From Litorimonas sp965205225 (GTDB lineage: Bacteria; Pseudomonadota; Alphaproteobacteria; Caulobacterales; Maricaulaceae): a stretch of 64,000 nt of DNA. A program made the position numbers and the translations under genes. The notes under the pieces were generated by a model. It saw only the letters and a list, made by a program, of their open reading frames with translations. It did no database searches and was not told where the DNA came from. This document shows, one piece after another, positions 31,739 through 40,233 of this stretch (its first letter is position 1; each line of letters begins with the position of its first letter). Location: contig CBDBFZ010000003.1 in the NCBI GenBank assembly GCA_965205225.1, positions 1,984,001 to 2,048,000 on the forward strand, read 5' to 3'.

Positions 31739-32581
31739 GGTCGTAGTGAAGAATTAATCATTTGAGTCAGATCTTGATAGCTGCGATATAGACGAAGCCC
31801 ATATAGTTTTGGATATGCTTGTCATATCGCGTAGCCACACGCCGGAACTGTTTGAGATAGCCAAAGAAACGCTCGACAATATTACGTTCCTTATACAAAG
31901 CCATATCAGTTTGCCTTGGCTTGCGCGCATTTTTTCGGGACGGAATACGGGCATAGCCCCAGTCTCATTCACCGCTTCCATAACGCACCGGCCATCATAG
32001 CCCTTATCCGCCAAGACATGATCCGCCTTAAACCCTGCCAATAAGGCGGCGGCTTGCGTCATTTCGCTACAATGCCCGCCCGTTGCTATCAGGCGCAGAG
32101 GTAAACCCAATGCATCTGTCAGCCCATGTATTTTTGTCGTCAAGCCGCCCTTGGAACGCCCCAATGCATGGGCATCAGGCCCCCTTTTTTATGCCGCGCC
32201 CCGGCCGATTGGGCATGCGCCCGCACAATTGTGGCATCCATCATCAGCCACTCTTGATCAGCGTGAGTGCGCAAGGCCTTAAAGACATCTTCTAAAACCC
32301 CGGCCTCAACCCAGAGATAATAACGCCGTTTGACACTGTCAAAACGCCCGAACCGTTCGGGTAAATCGCGCCAACGCCCGCCCGAACGGGCCATCCACAA
32401 CAAAGCATCAATGAAAAGTGTTATTGGCGTTGCGACCCGGTTTCCCTGTGCTCCCATAAGGCAAATAAGGCTTTAAACGGCTCCATTGTTCATCCGTAAG
32501 TTCCTGATAACCAGACATATGTGCGCTCCTGACAAAATGAAGGAACATTATAGAAAATAAAAGTTAACTCTTCACTACAGC
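31739..32581 (-). mobile_element. IS5-family (IS427-group) insertion sequence, nested
   Basis: An 843-base element. Its ends share GTAGTGAAGA.TTAA as inverted repeats, and a CTA duplication flanks it (31736-31738, 32582-32584). It lies inside the last codons of IS copy 2. Size, end sequence and short target duplication fit the IS427 group. Confidence 0.88.
31767..32518 (-). pseudogene. IS427-group transposase, multiply frameshifted
   Basis: Family blocks occur in order in shifting frames: MSGYQELTDEQWSRLKPYL from the ATG at 32518, then IDALLWMARSGGRWRDLPERF and HADQEWLMMDATIVRAHA, then GRSKGGLTTKIHGLTDALG and LADKGYDGRCVMEAV, and finally ERNIVERFFGYLKQFRRVATR ending in TGA at 31767. One change (between the second and third blocks) sits where this group uses programmed frameshifting to join two ORFs; the other two are not expected, so the enzyme is probably dead. 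Confidence 0.78.
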
Positions 32582-32795
32582 CTAAGCTACAACTTCCGCC
32601 GCCTCGTTTTCCATGAGCGACGACAGCCCATAGCCTGATTCTGTTCAAAATCCGGATCCCCCCGCTTATGCAGGCCTAAATCATGCCAAAATACGCCTGT
32701 GGACACGCATTCGTCACTCTATGAAGCCTGACCTGAGAGCCGACTATAAAATTCGCCTCTATACTGGCCCAAAAAACCCGTTCTTCGAGGTGTCC

Positions 32796-33225
32796 ATGTT
32801 GGTTTTCTGATGCTGATTTACTGGATGGAAACGGTCATTATCGGCCTGTTCAACTTCGGGCATGTGATGTTTCTGAACAGTTTGTTCGACCTGCCTACAG
32901 CCTGTTTCGATATCATCATTGTGGTCGTCGGCCTGTCGCTCAGCCATGTTTTCTCGCTCATCGTGCACTGGTTTGGAAAACGGAAATGTGGGAATATAAA
33001 GACGTTACCATCAATGAGCAAACTTTCAAACCCTATGGCTGGGTCGTCATCATGCATGTTGCTATTTTGGTCGGCGACCTCTTTCTGGTCGGAGGGCAAT
33101 CAGAGCGCTCTGGGGTCGTTGATCTTGCTTATCGTTATAAAGGCAGGCTCGGATGTTCTTGCGCATGCGGTCTCGCACGGTTGTTGGAAGCTGGCCCGCA
33201 GACAGATTAGACTTCTTCAATCACG
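32796..33225 (+). pseudogene. DUF6498 membrane protein, 3' part
   Basis: Resumes in frame after the ATGT duplication with FLMLIYWMETVIIGLFNFGHV and several hydrophobic stretches. It then shifts frame near 32985 (MWEYKDVTINEQTFKPYGWVV, then MHVAILVGDLFLVGG), and again near 33090 (SALGSLILLIVIKAGSDVLAH). The C-terminal end is lost where an IS256-like fragment begins. Frame damage after the insertion shows the gene has been free of selection since. Confidence 0.75.
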
Positions 33226-33228
33226 CTG

Positions 33229-33320
33229 CTTCCGCGCCCGCCGCTATCGCGGCCTTCGATCTCTTCGTCGAAACCTACGGCGTGAAATATGAGAGGGCCG
33301 TCGCTAAGCTGGTCGTCGCC
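33229..33320 (+). pseudogene. IS256 family transposase fragment
   Basis: About 30 codons reading AAIAAFDLFVETYGVKYERA followed by VAKLV, which matches a conserved stretch of IS256-type Mutator transposases ('F..YGVKYEKAV..L'). No other part of the element is recognisable. It is placed directly after the broken DUF6498 gene. Short, so the call is tentative. Confidence 0.5.
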
Positions 33321-33377
33321 AAGCTGATCAAGTATGTCAGTTCATTATTCGGTTACAAAAAAATCGAATTTTCCTGA

Positions 33378-34068
33378 CTATTTGTAGAATTTCACCACAT
33401 CTGACAGCGGCGCGCGGTCCGCATAGAGGTCATTGACCGGAGCATCCAGGTTGGCATAGCCGAGCGCCATACCCACCAGCACGTGCTGACCGTCAGCAAT
33501 GTCAAGCGTTTCGTGACAGACTGACGACCAATTGCGCCACCAACCTTGAGGCGCCGTGTGCAGCCCCTGCTCACGCGCCAGCAACATGATCGACTGAAGC
33601 AGAATACCGATATCCATATGCTGCGGCATCTCAAACCGGATATCACCGGTGATGATCAGGCCGACGGGCGCGCCGAAGAAACGGGCATTTTCTGCAAACC
33701 ATCGCAATCGGGCCGGTTTATCATCCCGCGGAATGCCCAGCAGCGCATACATATCCTCGCCCAGCTTGTAGCGCCAGGACCGGTGCGGCTCCCACAGTGG
33801 GGACGGATAGGCGCGGTAAGTGGGCTCTTCTTGATCTCCCTCTTAATGTGCGCTCCATCGCGATCCGGGTGAACTCAGCCAGAGTATTGCCCTGCATGAC
33901 ATGGATATTCCATGGCTGTAAATTACCACCTGACGGGCTGCGCAGGGCGGGCTCGAGAAGAGTAGTGAGCGTAGCGCTCGGGACTGGCGTGTCCAGAAAA
34001 TCTCGAACCGTGATGCGCGACAGGATGGCATCGGTGACGGACGGTGACGGGTCAGTTGTGAAGCTCAT
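33378..34068 (-). pseudogene. nitroreductase family protein, one frameshift
   Basis: The N-terminal half (SRITVRDFLDTPVPSATL, LRSPSGGNLQPWNIHVM) holds the FMN-binding loop. The C-terminal half (AYPSPLWEPHRSWRYKLGEDM, ARLRWFAENARFFGAPVGL, DIGILLQSIMLLAREQGL, GMALGYAN) lies in another frame. The break is at about 33846-33852, around TTAAGAGGGAGAT. One indel would restore a 229-residue FMN oxidoreductase. The start ATG overlaps the stop of the preceding 56-residue ORF. It could be a recent lesion or an assembly error, because the rest is well preserved. Confidence 0.8.
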
Positions 34069-34235
34069 TTACGGAAGCGCTCCTGAATGAAGACAATAAA
34101 AAAATAGTCGACCGCGCCGATCACTGTCCCTGCCCCGATAGACTGCCAGAGCGGAAAGCCTTTCGAATTCATCAGAAATGCGAGGCCCATCCCAATGATG
34201 AGTGCACCAAATGCCGGTCCTTCGCGCAGTTTCAT
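34065..34235 (-). CDS. small hydrophobic membrane protein, 56 residues
   Basis: Starts MKLREGPAFGALIIGMGLAF and has two hydrophobic stretches (about 8-23 and 33-50) separated by a short polar turn (MNSKGFPLWQ), ending in a basic QERFRK. No family is recognised. It is supported by tight packing: its ATG overlaps the stop of the 68-residue ORF upstream, and its stop overlaps the start of the nitroreductase. Probably an inner-membrane two-helix protein with unknown role. Confidence 0.6.
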   Translation of the reverse strand: MKLREGPAFGALIIGMGLAFLMNSKGFPLWQSIGAGTVIGAVDYFFIVFIQERFRK

Positions 34236-34438
34236 CGCTTACCCATCCATTTACGCGCGAGCAGATAATGCAGAACCAATACCTCCAGCACACCGACCGC
34301 CAGAGCGATGCTGATGGCCCATCTATGGAGCATGCGGAAAACATGCGCGAGAGCCCAGTGTACAATGAGCATTGTGCAGACTCCGCCCGCGACAGCCAGA
34401 TCACGCGACACAAGAGTCGGATGACGCGCGTAAATCAA
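34232..34438 (-). CDS. small membrane protein, 68 residues
   Basis: Two predicted membrane helices (GVCTMLIVHWALAHVF and SIALAVGVLEVLVLHYLLA) with a basic C-terminus (RKWMGKR). Its start overlaps the gatB stop by four bases and its stop overlaps the next ORF, so it belongs to the gatCAB transcript. I do not recognise the family. Confidence 0.6.
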   Translation of the reverse strand: MIYARHPTLVSRDLAVAGGVCTMLIVHWALAHVFRMLHRWAISIALAVGVLEVLVLHYLLARKWMGKR

Positions 34439-35913
34439 AGTCCCAGCTTGCTGCGCAACAGCTGATTAACCGCTTGCGGATTGGCCTTGCCTTGGCTCTT
34501 TTTCATCACCTGCCCGACGAAGAAACCGAGCAGTTTCGGGTTCTGCTTCGCCTTTTCGACTTGATCTGGATTGGCCGCGATGACCTCGTTCACAAAGCCC
34601 TCGATCGTGCCCATGTCGGTGACCTGCTTCAGGCCGTCGCGCTCGATGATCGCGTCCGCAGTCCCCTCACCTGCGAACATCTTGGCGAAGACATCTTTGG
34701 CAATCTTGCCGGAGATGGTCTTGTCGGCAATCCGATCAATCAGGCCGCCCAGCGCATCGGCGCTGATCGGGCTGTCTTCCAGTGCGGTTTCGGCATTGTT
34801 CAGCGCGCCGAATAACTCCCCCATCATCCAGTTGGAGGCGATCTTGGCGTCACGGCCGGATGCCACGGCTTCGAAATAGTCGCCTGTCGCCTTGTCCGCC
34901 GTCAGTATGCCCGCATCATAAGCTGGCACACCATATTCAACCCCAAAGCGGGCCTTACGCGCTTCGGGGAGTTCCGGAAGATCGGCTTTGATCCGCGCGA
35001 TAAATTCATCTGTTAGTTCCAGTGGAAGCAAATCCGGATCGGGGAAATAGCGGTAATCATGTGCATCTTCCTTGGATCGCATGGTCCGGGTTGCGCCCTT
35101 CACATTATCGAACAGACGCGTTTCCTGATCGATCGTCCCGCCCGCTTCGAGGATTTCGATGTGACGGCGGGCTTCATAATGGATCGCCTGGCGAATGAAT
35201 CTCAGCGAGTTGATGTTCTTGATCTCGCAGCGCGTGCCCAACTCACCGCCCGGACTGCGGACGGAGACATTGACGTCCGCGCGCAGATTGCCCTTCTCCA
35301 TATCGCCGTCGCACGTGCCCAGCGCGCGCACGATCTGGCGCAGTGCATCGACATAGGCGGACGCCTCAGCGGCGGAGCGCATATCCGGCTTGGACACGAT
35401 TTCCATCAGCCCAACACCGGAGCGGTTCAGATCGACATAGGTTTCGCCCACCGACAGATCATGGATTGACTTACCTGCATCCTGTTCCAGATGTAGCCGC
35501 TCAATCCCAACGGTCACAGACTCACCGTCTTCGGGGGTGATTTCAATTTTACCTTCGCCCACTACTGGAAACTCGAACTGGCTGATCTGATAGCCCTGCG
35601 GCAGATCGACATAGAAATAATTCTTCCGGTCGAATCGCGAGAATTTATTGATCTGTGCATTGAGGCCCAGACCCGTGCGCACGGCTTGCTCAACACAGAA
35701 TTTATTCACAACCGGCAGCATGCCCGGCAATCCGGCATCGACAAGGCTCACCTGCGTATTCGGCTCCGCGCCGAACTCGGTCGGCGCACCGGAAAACAGC
35801 TTCGCCTTGGACGCGACTTGCGCATGGACTTCCAGCCCGATGATGAGTTCCCAGTCACCCGTCTCTCCGGATAACCAGTCTTTCTTGTCAGCAACTCTGG
35901 GGGCGGTGAACAT
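34435..35913 (-). CDS. gatB: Asp-tRNA(Asn)/Glu-tRNA(Gln) amidotransferase subunit B
   Basis: A 492-residue subunit that binds misacylated tRNA and phosphorylates the side chain before amidation. The start LIIGLEVHAQVASKAKLFSGA, the RKNYFYVDLPQGYQISQ signature and the RSKEDAHDYRYFPDPDLLPL block are all diagnostic. A C-terminal YqeY-like helical domain (about 400-492, GFFVGQVMKKSQGKANP) completes it. Length is normal. It follows gatA by three bases. With GatA and GatC it makes Asn-tRNA and/or Gln-tRNA by the indirect route. Confidence 0.97.
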   Translation of the reverse strand: MFTAPRVADKKDWLSGETGDWELIIGLEVHAQVASKAKLFSGAPTEFGAEPNTQVSLVDAGLPGMLPVVNKFCVEQAVRTGLGLNAQINKFSRFDRKNYFYVDLPQGYQISQFEFPVVGEGKIEITPEDGESVTVGIERLHLEQDAGKSIHDLSVGETYVDLNRSGVGLMEIVSKPDMRSAAEASAYVDALRQIVRALGTCDGDMEKGNLRADVNVSVRSPGGELGTRCEIKNINSLRFIRQAIHYEARRHIEILEAGGTIDQETRLFDNVKGATRTMRSKEDAHDYRYFPDPDLLPLELTDEFIARIKADLPELPEARKARFGVEYGVPAYDAGILTADKATGDYFEAVASGRDAKIASNWMMGELFGALNNAETALEDSPISADALGGLIDRIADKTISGKIAKDVFAKMFAGEGTADAIIERDGLKQVTDMGTIEGFVNEVIAANPDQVEKAKQNPKLLGFFVGQVMKKSQGKANPQAVNQLLRSKLGL

Positions 35914-35916
35914 AGT

Positions 35917-37383
35917 CTAACTCCACCACTTTGCAGGTTTGGCCGTAAACCCTGCCGCCTTCTCAAGCGCCTCTGCCGCCTTGAACACTGTGCTCTCATC
36001 CAGCGGCCGGCCAATCACCTGCAAGCCGAGTGGCAAGCCGTTGCCGTCGAGGGTGGCCGGGACGGAAATTCCCGGCAATCCGGCGAGGTTCGCCGTCACG
36101 GTGAAGACATCATTGAGATACATCTGGATCGGGTCATTGATTTTACGCCCGACCGGGAAGGCCGCTGACGGCGTGGTTGGGGTGAGCAGCACGTCACACG
36201 TCTCCCACGCGCTTCGGAAATCATCGGCAATCTTGGTGCGGACCTTCTGCGCTTTCAGGTAATAGGCATCATAATAGCCCGCGGACAGAACGTAGGTCCC
36301 GATCATGATGCGGCGGCGGACTTCATCGCCAAAGCCTTTGGTGCGAGTGCGCTCATAGGTGTTGGCGAGGTTCTCACCGTCGACCCGCAGGCCGTAACGC
36401 ATGCCGTCATAACGCGCGAGATTGGACGAGGCCTCCGCCGGGGCCACCACGTAATAGACGGGCAACGCATATTTTGTGTGCGGCAGCGAGACTTCGACGA
36501 TCTCCGCGCCTGCATCGCGCATCCAGTCGACGCCTTGCTGCCAGAGGGTTTCAATCTCCTTTGGCATGCCGTCGATCGTATATTCCTTCGGCACACCGAC
36601 GCGCAGGCCTTTGACCGATTGGCCACAGGCACCGCGCCAGTCCGGTACGGATTCGTTCAGCGACGTGCTGTCCTTTGGATCGTACCCAGTCATGGACTCC
36701 AGCAGGATCGCTGCATCTTCGACCGTCTTGGCAATCGGCCCGGCCTGATCGAGCGAGCTGGCAAAGGCGACGATGCCGTAGCGCGAGCAGCGGCCATAGG
36801 TCGGCTTGATTCCAACCGTACCGGTAAAGCTGGCTGGCTGACGGATGGACCCACCCGTATCCGTTGCCGTCGCGCCGAGGCAGAGATCGGCGGCAACTGC
36901 GCTGGCAGAACCGCCGGACGAGCCGCCCGGTACAAGGTCTTCACCATCGCGCCACGGATTGATGACAGGTCCATAGAACGACGTTTCATTCGCGGATCCC
37001 ATCGCGAATTGATCAAGGTTCAGCTTACCCAGCATCACCATGCCATCGGCTTTCATATTTGCCGACACGGTCGATTCGTATGTCGGCGTGAAATCACCGA
37101 GGATATTTGAGGCCGCCGTGCTCTTCACCCCTTCCGTGCAGAACAGATCCTTCATACCCAGAGGTGCCCCTTCGAGCTTTCCGGTCGTGCCGGATGCGCG
37201 GCGGGCGTCAGAGGCCTTAGCCTGCTGCCGCGCCAGATCGAATGTCGGCGTGATAAAGGCATTCAGACCGCGGGCCGCTTCACAGGCCGTGATGTACGCT
37301 TCGGTCAGATCGACAGAGGAAAACTCGCCCGCAGCCATGCCGTCCAGCGCACTCGCAAGTGTCATTTTGGTGAGGTCGCTCAT
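35917..37383 (-). CDS. gatA: Asp-tRNA(Asn)/Glu-tRNA(Gln) amidotransferase subunit A
   Basis: A 488-residue amidase-signature enzyme that hydrolyses glutamine to supply ammonia. The catalytic Lys is in the GMKDLF region, and GGSSGGSASAVAADL plus ATDTGGSIRQPASFTG hold the Ser-cisSer-Lys triad. GIKPTYGRCSRYGIVAFASSL follows. The C-terminus has ITVPATLDGNGLPLGLQ-like sequence (SVPATLDGNGLPLGLQVIG). Full length. It lies three bases after gatC and directly before gatB, in the order gatC-gatA-gatB. Confidence 0.97.
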   Translation of the reverse strand: MSDLTKMTLASALDGMAAGEFSSVDLTEAYITACEAARGLNAFITPTFDLARQQAKASDARRASGTTGKLEGAPLGMKDLFCTEGVKSTAASNILGDFTPTYESTVSANMKADGMVMLGKLNLDQFAMGSANETSFYGPVINPWRDGEDLVPGGSSGGSASAVAADLCLGATATDTGGSIRQPASFTGTVGIKPTYGRCSRYGIVAFASSLDQAGPIAKTVEDAAILLESMTGYDPKDSTSLNESVPDWRGACGQSVKGLRVGVPKEYTIDGMPKEIETLWQQGVDWMRDAGAEIVEVSLPHTKYALPVYYVVAPAEASSNLARYDGMRYGLRVDGENLANTYERTRTKGFGDEVRRRIMIGTYVLSAGYYDAYYLKAQKVRTKIADDFRSAWETCDVLLTPTTPSAAFPVGRKINDPIQMYLNDVFTVTANLAGLPGISVPATLDGNGLPLGLQVIGRPLDESTVFKAAEALEKAAGFTAKPAKWWS

Positions 37384-37386
37384 GGT

Positions 37387-37689
37387 CTACTCCACCGACC
37401 GGGGAACAACGAAGAAGCCGTCCTCAGATTTGGGCGCATTGGCCAGCACCTGATCGCGGATGCCACCCGCCGTAACGTCGTCAGAACGCATCGGGGCACG
37501 CATATCGACAGCGGAGGTCATGGGCTCGACACCTTCGACATCGACTTCGCCGAGCTGATCGATCCAGGCGAGAATCCCGTTCAGATCATCTGCGATCGCA
37601 CCGCACTGACTGTCTTCGACATGGAGACGCGCAAGTCGGGCGATCCTTTTGACATCGTCACGGCTGACGCCATTTTCTGGTTCGGCCAC
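37387..37689 (-). CDS. gatC: Asp-tRNA(Asn)/Glu-tRNA(Gln) amidotransferase subunit C
   Basis: A 100-residue stabilising subunit of GatCAB. It carries VSRDDVKRIARLARLHVED, LNGILAWIDQLGEVDVEGVEP, and MRSDDVT...DQVLANAP with FFVVPRSVE at the end. The frame is open far upstream, but the GTG at 37689 is chosen: GGAGA lies six bases before it, and it gives the standard family length. First gene of the gatCAB operon, transcribed away from the acyltransferase gene at 37808. Confidence 0.92.
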   Translation of the reverse strand: MAEPENGVSRDDVKRIARLARLHVEDSQCGAIADDLNGILAWIDQLGEVDVEGVEPMTSAVDMRAPMRSDDVTAGGIRDQVLANAPKSEDGFFVVPRSVE

Positions 37690-37807
37690 GGAGTTTCTCC
37701 AAAGGTTGAAACGACGCCCGTTACCAATGCGGCTAGCGGCTCGCAAGCGCTCTGCACGCTCATAGACGTTGAAAGACTCAAAGCGCCTCGCTATCGGGCA
37801 CCTCGTC

Positions 37808-38404
37808 ATGAAATACGACAATCCACATATGTCTCCGCATTCTCCCCGTATGGGCAATGCCGTCTCGCGCTGGCTCGGCTCTTTCTGCCTCAGGCTGACC
37901 GGCTGGAAACTCAGGGGCCGGATGCCGGACGCGCCGAAATTCGTCATTATCGGCGTACCGCATACATCCAACTGGGACGCGATCGTAGCGTCGCTCGCCA
38001 TGCTGGCCAGTGGATTCGAATATACGTTTCTGATCAAGGAGGAATGGTTTTTCTGGCCTATGGGCCCGATCTTTCGCGCCATTGGCGGTTACCCAGTCGA
38101 CCGCAGCAAAGGCAGTAATGTCGTGCGACAGCTGACCCGAATCTTCAAAGACAATGACCGGATCTGTATCGGCTTCCCGCCCGAAGGAACGCGCGGCAAG
38201 GTGGACCACTACAAAACCGGGTTTCTGCGTGTTGCCTATGCGGCGAATGTTCCCGTCTTCATCTGTGCCTTTGACGGTCCGAACAAGCATATTGTGCTGG
38301 ACCGTGAATTTCCGCTGACCGGAGATATCGATGTCGATGCGAAAGCCATCAAGGACTATGTCGATGCCACCTGGGTCGGCGTGAATCCGGAGAATCAGTT
38401 CTAA
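37808..38404 (+). CDS. PlsC-like lysophospholipid acyltransferase (1)
   Basis: About 198 residues of the 1-acylglycerol-phosphate acyltransferase superfamily. The catalytic H-x4-D box is in VPHTSNWD, the arginine block in GGYPVDRSKGSN, and the third block in GFPPEGTRGKVDHYKTGFL. Short and soluble-looking apart from one membrane-associating helix (FLIKEEWFFWPMGPIF). It probably acylates a lyso-lipid; the exact substrate is unknown. A close paralogue follows immediately, so the pair arose by tandem duplication. Start codon is uncertain (37769 and 37829 are alternatives). Confidence 0.85.
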   Translation: MKYDNPHMSPHSPRMGNAVSRWLGSFCLRLTGWKLRGRMPDAPKFVIIGVPHTSNWDAIVASLAMLASGFEYTFLIKEEWFFWPMGPIFRAIGGYPVDRSKGSNVVRQLTRIFKDNDRICIGFPPEGTRGKVDHYKTGFLRVAYAANVPVFICAFDGPNKHIVLDREFPLTGDIDVDAKAIKDYVDATWVGVNPENQF

Positions 38405-38483
38405 TCAGTACGGTCATCAGACCCGGCAGCCTGCACGTGTTTGTCATTGGTGAATATGGATCATTCATGATAGTTTGGGTGCA

Positions 38484-39107
38484 ATGAAGTCCACGAACCC
38501 GTCTACATCCGACACGCTCGGCTGCTCTCCGGCGCAGCAGATGAGCTATCCGCGTCAGGGCAATCGCATGACGCGGGCTATGGGACTCCCTCTGCTGAAA
38601 CTCATGGGCTGGCGCATTGAGGGCGATTGGCCCAATGTCCCGAAACTCATTGCCATTGGCGCGCCGCATACCTCCAACTGGGATCTGGGACTGGCGATGG
38701 GCGTGATGCTCGGCTGGAATCTCCGCCTGTCTTGGATGATGAAACGTGAAGCCTTTATCTGGCCGCTCGGCCCGCTCTGGCGCGCCTTGGGCGGCGTATC
38801 GATCGACCGCAAGGCTGCTCAGGACGTGGTCGAACAAACCGCAAACGCCTTTGCATCACGCAATAAACTCCATCTGGGCATTACGCCTGAAGGCACCCGG
38901 TCAAAGGTGACGGGATTCCGCAAGGGTTATCTGTGTATTTCCTATGCAGCAGATGTTCCCGTGTTCCTGGTTGGTGTCCACGCCCCCAGCAGACGGGTCA
39001 TTCTGGACAAGTTTTGGCCTCTGACCGGGGATATTGACGAGGACAATCAGGCCATCGAAGCGTATTACCAAAAAACCTATCAAGGCATTCACGCCATTAA
39101 GGGGTAG
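38484..39107 (+). CDS. PlsC-like lysophospholipid acyltransferase (2)
   Basis: About 207 residues with the same motifs as its upstream neighbour: APHTSNWD, GGVSIDRKAAQD and ITPEGTRSKVTGFRKGYL, followed by YAADVPVFLVGVHAP. The two share overall order and spacing but have clearly diverged, so they may act on different lipids. ATG at 38484 preferred over the TTG at 38475. It is followed after nine bases by a membrane-protein gene, suggesting one transcript. Confidence 0.85.
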   Translation: MKSTNPSTSDTLGCSPAQQMSYPRQGNRMTRAMGLPLLKLMGWRIEGDWPNVPKLIAIGAPHTSNWDLGLAMGVMLGWNLRLSWMMKREAFIWPLGPLWRALGGVSIDRKAAQDVVEQTANAFASRNKLHLGITPEGTRSKVTGFRKGYLCISYAADVPVFLVGVHAPSRRVILDKFWPLTGDIDEDNQAIEAYYQKTYQGIHAIKG

Positions 39108-39116
39108 GCTGAGGCC

Positions 39117-39713
39117 ATGAATACGCCCACTCATGCCATCGTGGCGTTAGCAGCCCTGTCGCGACCCGAAGCACGGACGCGAAACCTTTGGGTTTTATCT
39201 GGGGCCTTAATTCCAGACGTCATCATCTTTCTCTGGACGCCGTGGCAACGCTGGGGTCTTGGCCGCGACTGGGACGCGATCTGGGATCAGCATTATTTCG
39301 AAGCGCCTATGCAAACGTGGATCGCCCTGTTCAACAGCGTCCCCATCTATGCGGCACTATTGCTGATTGGCTGGTGGCACAGACAGACTTCATGGGGTCC
39401 ATTGCTGATGGTCTTCGCCGCAGCGGCCTTGCTTCACATCGCCGTCGATATGCCCGTCCACGGCCATGACGCCTACCGCCATTTCTGGCCGATCAGCGAT
39501 TGGCGCTTCTTTAGCCCTGTTTCTTACTGGGAAAGCGATCTGCATGCGCGCTGGATCTCGCTGATCGAAGCCGGGCTCGTGTTGACTGGGACAATTGTGC
39601 TTTGGCGACGGTTTCCAAAGATCTGGGTCCGTATTCTGATATCGATCCTTCTCAGCCTGACACTGATCGGCACGACGATGCAGCAGCTTGCCGCGATGCA
39701 GGTCTCCGGCTAG
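39117..39713 (+). CDS. membrane-bound metal-dependent hydrolase-like protein
   Basis: A 198-residue polytopic membrane protein beginning MNTPTHAIVALAAL, with a His near the first helix, then GALIPDVIIFLW and ALLHIAVDMPVHGHDAYRHF. The scattered H...D and HxxxD residues in helices are typical of YdjM-like/DUF457 proteins annotated as putative metal-dependent hydrolases. About four to five membrane segments. Activity has not been shown for most of the family. It lies nine bases after the second acyltransferase and 11 bases before ruvX. Confidence 0.75.
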   Translation: MNTPTHAIVALAALSRPEARTRNLWVLSGALIPDVIIFLWTPWQRWGLGRDWDAIWDQHYFEAPMQTWIALFNSVPIYAALLLIGWWHRQTSWGPLLMVFAAAALLHIAVDMPVHGHDAYRHFWPISDWRFFSPVSYWESDLHARWISLIEAGLVLTGTIVLWRRFPKIWVRILISILLSLTLIGTTMQQLAAMQVSG

Positions 39714-39724
39714 GGCGCTCGCCC

Positions 39725-40177
39725 ATGGCATTGATCGATCTTTCCACGCTGGCAGCATCATCCGGTGCGCTGCTCGGCCTTGATCCCGGGACGAAGACGC
39801 TGGGCCTAGCGATTTCAGATCGTACCCGGTTGGTCGCGACGCCGCTGCTGACCATCAAGCGCAAGAAATTCACACCCGATACTGCGCAGCTGTTGGAGCA
39901 TTATCACATAAATGACTGTACGGCCCTGATTGTCGGCCTGCCGCTGAATATGGACGGATCGGAGGGGCCACGTGTCCAGTCGGTTCGAGATTTCTGCAAT
40001 AATCTTCTGCGTCTGGACGACCTCCCGATCTTTCTATGGGATGAACGTCTGTCGACTGCAGCCGTCACGCGCAACATGATCGAAGCCGATGTCAGGCGGT
40101 CCAAACGAGCGGAAAAGGTCGACGCTCTGGCGGCGGGATATATTCTCCAAGGCGTGCTCGACAGGTTACGCGTTTAA
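39725..40177 (+). CDS. ruvX: putative pre-16S rRNA nuclease / Holliday resolvase-like RuvX
   Basis: A 150-residue RNase H-fold protein of the YqgF family. The first catalytic Asp is in LLGLDPGTKTLGLAIS, the middle block is ALIVGLPLNMDGSEGPR, and DERLSTAAVTRNM with KRAEKVDALAAGYILQ holds the later acidic residues. The family processes the 5' end of 16S rRNA in several bacteria and was earlier called a Holliday junction resolvase. ATG at 39725 gives normal length; it sits upstream of pyrB as in many Alphaproteobacteria. Confidence 0.92.
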   Translation: MALIDLSTLAASSGALLGLDPGTKTLGLAISDRTRLVATPLLTIKRKKFTPDTAQLLEHYHINDCTALIVGLPLNMDGSEGPRVQSVRDFCNNLLRLDDLPIFLWDERLSTAAVTRNMIEADVRRSKRAEKVDALAAGYILQGVLDRLRV

Positions 40178-40233
40178 TTGACTTGCCCGCTCAGCCTTTC
40201 TAAGACCCGAAGAGTTTTGACCCGGAGACCCTT

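Larger units (their letters stand above)
30677..32638 (+). pseudogene. IS5 family transposase, frameshifted and interrupted (copy 2)
   Basis: Equivalent to the copy-1 gene: N-terminal half in one frame, DDE core in a second, and the C-terminus (LSYNFRRLVFHERR) in a third, now displaced to the far side of the nested element. Unlike copy 1, frame one has no TGA at the frameshift region and runs on to 31369. Two frame breaks plus the insertion make it non-functional. Confidence 0.8.
30614..32795 (+). mobile_element. IS5-like insertion sequence, copy 2, itself interrupted
   Basis: The same 1336-base element as at 994-2329, with about ten substitutions, flanked here by a perfect ATGT duplication (30610-30613 and 32796-32799). 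It is split by an IS427-type element (31739-32581), three bases of which are a CTA duplication. Subtracting 846 bases gives exactly 1336. It shares with copy 1 both transposase frame breaks and the 16-base tandem duplication, so those lesions predate at least one transposition. Confidence 0.92.

Noticed and set aside
31754..32518. IS427-group frame change accepted as normal programmed frameshifting
   Set aside because: Programmed frameshifting could explain one junction, but the family blocks switch frame at three places.
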